In this document: positions 63,901 through 64,000 of the stretch, in pieces | How the letters are laid out: each line of letters begins with the position of its first letter | Numbering within the stretch: the stretch's first letter is position 1 | Assembly: GCA_038025085.1 (NCBI GenBank) | Contig: CM076154.1 | Span: forward strand, 16,094,001-16,158,000 | Reading direction: 5' to 3' | Length of the DNA: 64,000 bases | From: Tetragonia tetragonoides | Taxonomy: Eukaryota > Streptophyta > Magnoliopsida > Caryophyllales > Aizoaceae | Translations under genes and position numbers: made by a program | The notes under the pieces: model-generated | Told to the model about the DNA's origin: nothing | Seen by the model: only the letters and a program-made list of their open reading frames with translations | Database searches by the model: none

Positions 63901-64000
63901 CAAGATGTCCACCCGATAAAGCAATCAAAACAACAAAGCCCACAAATCCCTCCTGAAAGTAATAGCATGTAAAACTACTTACCTTATACAAACTGGCGGA
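49829..64000 (-). CDS. UTP21: UTP21/WDR36-like WD40 protein, 3' half
   Basis: Subunit of the small-subunit processome (UTP-B), needed for 18S rRNA maturation in the nucleolus. Minus-strand exons in the window: 64000-63983 (partial), 63626-63554, 62085-62020, 56795-56753, 55840-55701, 54103-53891, 52675-52591, 52473-52179, 51261-51000, 50834-50612, 50388-50174 and 49978-49829 (TAA). All junctions are GT-AG and in phase. WD repeats include FYANGRHILSAGQDRAFRLF, DRVTDLCFSEDGKWLLSSSM and TALSLSPNMDVLATTHVDQN. The C-terminal Utp21 domain has IPDLVTLSLLPKTQWQSLIN, PFFLPSVPSFSGDI, LLDYFIHEISCRNNFEFIQA and a final LFQSARCMIAFLSNAQC. The frame is intact. The first half lies beyond the right edge. Its longest intron here (62019-56796) holds a LINE and several SINEs. 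Confidence 0.95.
51363..51478 (-). mobile_element. tRNA-like SINE in a UTP21 intron
   Basis: Minus strand: GGTGGGTAGCGCAGTGGGGC (A-box-like), ACATGGGTTTGAATCTC (B-box-like), then a tail ending TTCTAAAAAAAAC. The family differs from family B at 61457. Confidence 0.65.
53268..53440 (-). mobile_element. Au-like SINE, degenerate, in a UTP21 intron
   Basis: Plus-strand view: CATTACCCTAGTGCCTCC, AAAGAAGCTCCCACTAGG, TTCTGTTTGACC, GCGACGATCATC. These match 61096-61303 with more changes. The TTG tail is mostly lost. Confidence 0.7.
56036..56140 (-). mobile_element. tRNA-derived SINE, family B, copy 2
   Basis: Plus-strand view: GATAACATGGGTGTCCAAGC, CATGGGCCCTAAAGTTAACG, AAAACCTCCAGTGGCC, ACTCGAACTTGGACC. 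It is in a UTP21 intron and in sense with the gene; the 5' tRNA part is worn. Confidence 0.75.
57324..58215. mobile_element. MULE-like non-autonomous element in a UTP21 intron
   Basis: 892 bp; ends TATGTTACCCGGACTCGG and, inverted, CTATGTTACCAGGACTCGG. A perfect 9-bp duplication GATAGCTAC flanks it (57315-57323, 58216-58224). Inside: a family B SINE tail (57505), a (GA)n run at 57901-57937 and GTGTCG/CACGGG-rich ends. No transposase frame. Confidence 0.88.
57505..57575 (-). mobile_element. tRNA-derived SINE, family B, copy 3 (3' fragment)
   Basis: TTAGATAACATGGGTGTCCA then AGCTTTGCTTGACTAATCCC; only the 3' end of the SINE remains, with part repeated (GCTTTGCTTGACTAATC twice). Nested in the MULE-like element. 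Confidence 0.75.
58640..60930 (+). mobile_element. 5'-truncated LINE insertion
   Basis: Contains the 727-codon frame, a roughly 90-bp 3' UTR (GATTAATAAAAATTTTTC) and a short A-run near 60921. AATAAG occurs at both edges (58640-58645, about 60930) and may be part of a short target duplication; this is weak. Confidence 0.75.
58647..60830 (+). CDS. LINE reverse transcriptase, 5'-truncated but open (727 codons)
   Basis: Uninterrupted frame for the reverse transcriptase and zinc-binding part of a plant LINE: FITLVPKKD, FRPISLVTSVYKI, KLDFEKAYDRVSW, LRQGDPLSPFLF, QFADDTILF, TYLGVPLGGNPR, a zinc-binding CVMCRQDGESCLHLFVMC and a final IQRHWRDL. Endonuclease and ORF1 are absent, so this is a truncated insertion and the listed start is just the first Met in the frame. 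It lies antisense to UTP21 in its largest intron. The G+C content is higher than in the surroundings, and the intact frame suggests a young copy. Confidence 0.93.
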   Translation: MVGKSMNSNFITLVPKKDRSIKVRDFRPISLVTSVYKILTKVLSIRLGAVLTGTISACQSAFVEGRQIIDAALVANEVVDGARQNNHSGIVFKLDFEKAYDRVSWGFLDRVLDRKGFGGHWRSWIRGCLSNASFSVLVNGAARDWFTSSRGLRQGDPLSPFLFTLVVDVLGRMLDRGVERGLVEGFRVGRERVCVSHLQFADDTILFLSAEAEGFKRVLTLLQVFEVVSGMRINMSKCSLARVNVGKDVLTSLAGLVGCQVQQWPLTYLGVPLGGNPRSVSFWEPVVSRVAKRLDGWKGVYFSLGGRITILHSCLVSIPLYYLSLFKILVGVANRIERMMRDFLWSGVGEGKRDHLVSWDHVCRPKIEGGLGFGRLVSKNISLVGKWLWRFSLESGSLWHRVIRSKYGLQHNGWDIRASSTISHACPWKFVSQVSSLFFPLVRYNVGNGQRIRFWEDVWNGETPFSSTYPRVFRLSTLHGAPVADFYSEVGGSWDLHLRRPPRDIEMEELVSLLGVLHTRLLVPRDDSRTWIGDSSGVFSSKSFLHHLSLPSQFPHFPLSSYIWKSKVPLKVRAFVWTVVLGKVNTSDMVQRRRPHMCLLPRMCVMCRQDGESCLHLFVMCNFARALWDRLLCGEPFVCPATVGQFLQMRFSAMRRGKEGRMLWRCACLAILWCTWLERNSRIFSDAGKSTDIIWEHIVYLASLWAKAAGAFKGVPLTVIQRHWRDL
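61096..61303 (-). mobile_element. Au-like SINE with TTG tail
   Basis: Plus-strand view: (AAC)9-type tail at 61097-61122, then ATTACCCCAATGCCTCCAAA, GAGGCTCCCGCCTAGGC, TACGCAGCCTTACCC and GTTTGACCCGAGATCC. AATTACATA flanks both sides (61088-61096, about 61304-61312), a likely target duplication. Confidence 0.8.
61457..61630 (-). mobile_element. tRNA-derived SINE, family B, copy 4 (full length)
   Basis: 174 bp. Minus strand: CTGAGGGGATAGCTCAGCTG and GTAAGA (A-box), CCCAGGTTCGAGTCCCC (B-box), body CTTGGTCGTTAACTTCAGGG, end CATGTTATCTAAAAAAAG. Flanked by GATAATCCTTC (61446-61456) and GATAATCTTTC (61631-61641). The head is tRNA-like, but the anticodon arm is not a clear tRNA. Confidence 0.88.
62565..62775 (+). 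mobile_element. Au-like SINE, plus strand
   Basis: GTCGGCACTTCTTATTTATT, GGATCTCGGGTCAAACGG, GGTAAGGCTGCGTACC, GGAGCCTCTTTGGAGGCACT, ending (GTTAAT/GTTGTGAAT)n in place of a clean TTG run. CATAAAAA occurs on both sides (62559, 62780). It is the inverted counterpart of 61096-61303. Confidence 0.78.
63313..63446 (-). mobile_element. tRNA-derived SINE, family B, copy 5
   Basis: Plus-strand view: T-run, AGATAACATGGGTGTCCAAG, CATGGGCCCTAAAGTTAACG, CCTCCAGTGGCC, GACTCAAACCGAGGACCTC. The 5' tRNA half is truncated. It is flanked by an inverted CTTTGTAAAAG / CTTTTACAAAG pair in place of a direct duplication. Confidence 0.8.

Overview
This window is nuclear DNA from a flowering plant, most likely a eudicot. 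The species cannot be fixed from sequence alone. It holds three housekeeping genes: translation elongation factor 2 (two copies, one cut by the left edge), a RABA2-type Rab GTPase, and the 3' half of the ribosome-biogenesis WD40 gene UTP21/WDR36. All have plant-style splice sites. The space between and inside them is packed with plant mobile elements: a MULE with a plant mobile domain gene, LINEs, an LTR element, tRNA-derived and Au-like SINEs, hAT and Tourist-like elements.

Layout. 1-2.6 kb: 5' part of an eEF2 gene on the minus strand. 3.6-6.3 kb: minisatellites of a GGTGGCTC motif mixed with three tRNA-like sequences. 7.2-13.8 kb: a two-gene MULE. Its plus-strand gene splices a MULE transposase to an OTU-type cysteine protease domain; its convergent minus-strand gene encodes a plant mobile domain (PMD) protein. 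Both start in the terminal regions, and the first intron of each holds an array of short palindromic repeats. 13.9-18.8 kb: nested small elements. 19.2-23.2 kb: RABA2 gene with a 3.36-kb intron. 24.4-28.7 kb: a non-coding LTR retroelement with 468-bp LTRs and a TTGAT target duplication. 29.4-35.0 kb: a broken but full-span LINE on the minus strand with a 14-bp target duplication. 36.6-38.0 kb: an old relic of an eEF2 leader, split by a MULE-like foldback. 38.1-42.1 kb: complete eEF2 gene on the plus strand, divergent from and nearly identical to the left copy. 42.6-49.2 kb: a fragment similar to the RABA2 intron, LINE remnants, a degenerate tandem array and small insertions. 49.8-64.0 kb: UTP21 on the minus strand, eleven complete exons and part of a twelfth, with introns full of SINEs, a MULE-like element and a 5'-truncated LINE.

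The host genes are unlinked housekeeping functions (translocation in translation, trans-Golgi/endosome traffic, 18S rRNA processing) and form no pathway. The most interesting system is the MULE at 7.2-13.8 kb: two genes, one with a de-ubiquitinase-like fold spliced to the transposase, and matched palindrome arrays at both ends. This copy is damaged: one frameshift in the transposase and three nonsense codons in the PMD gene.
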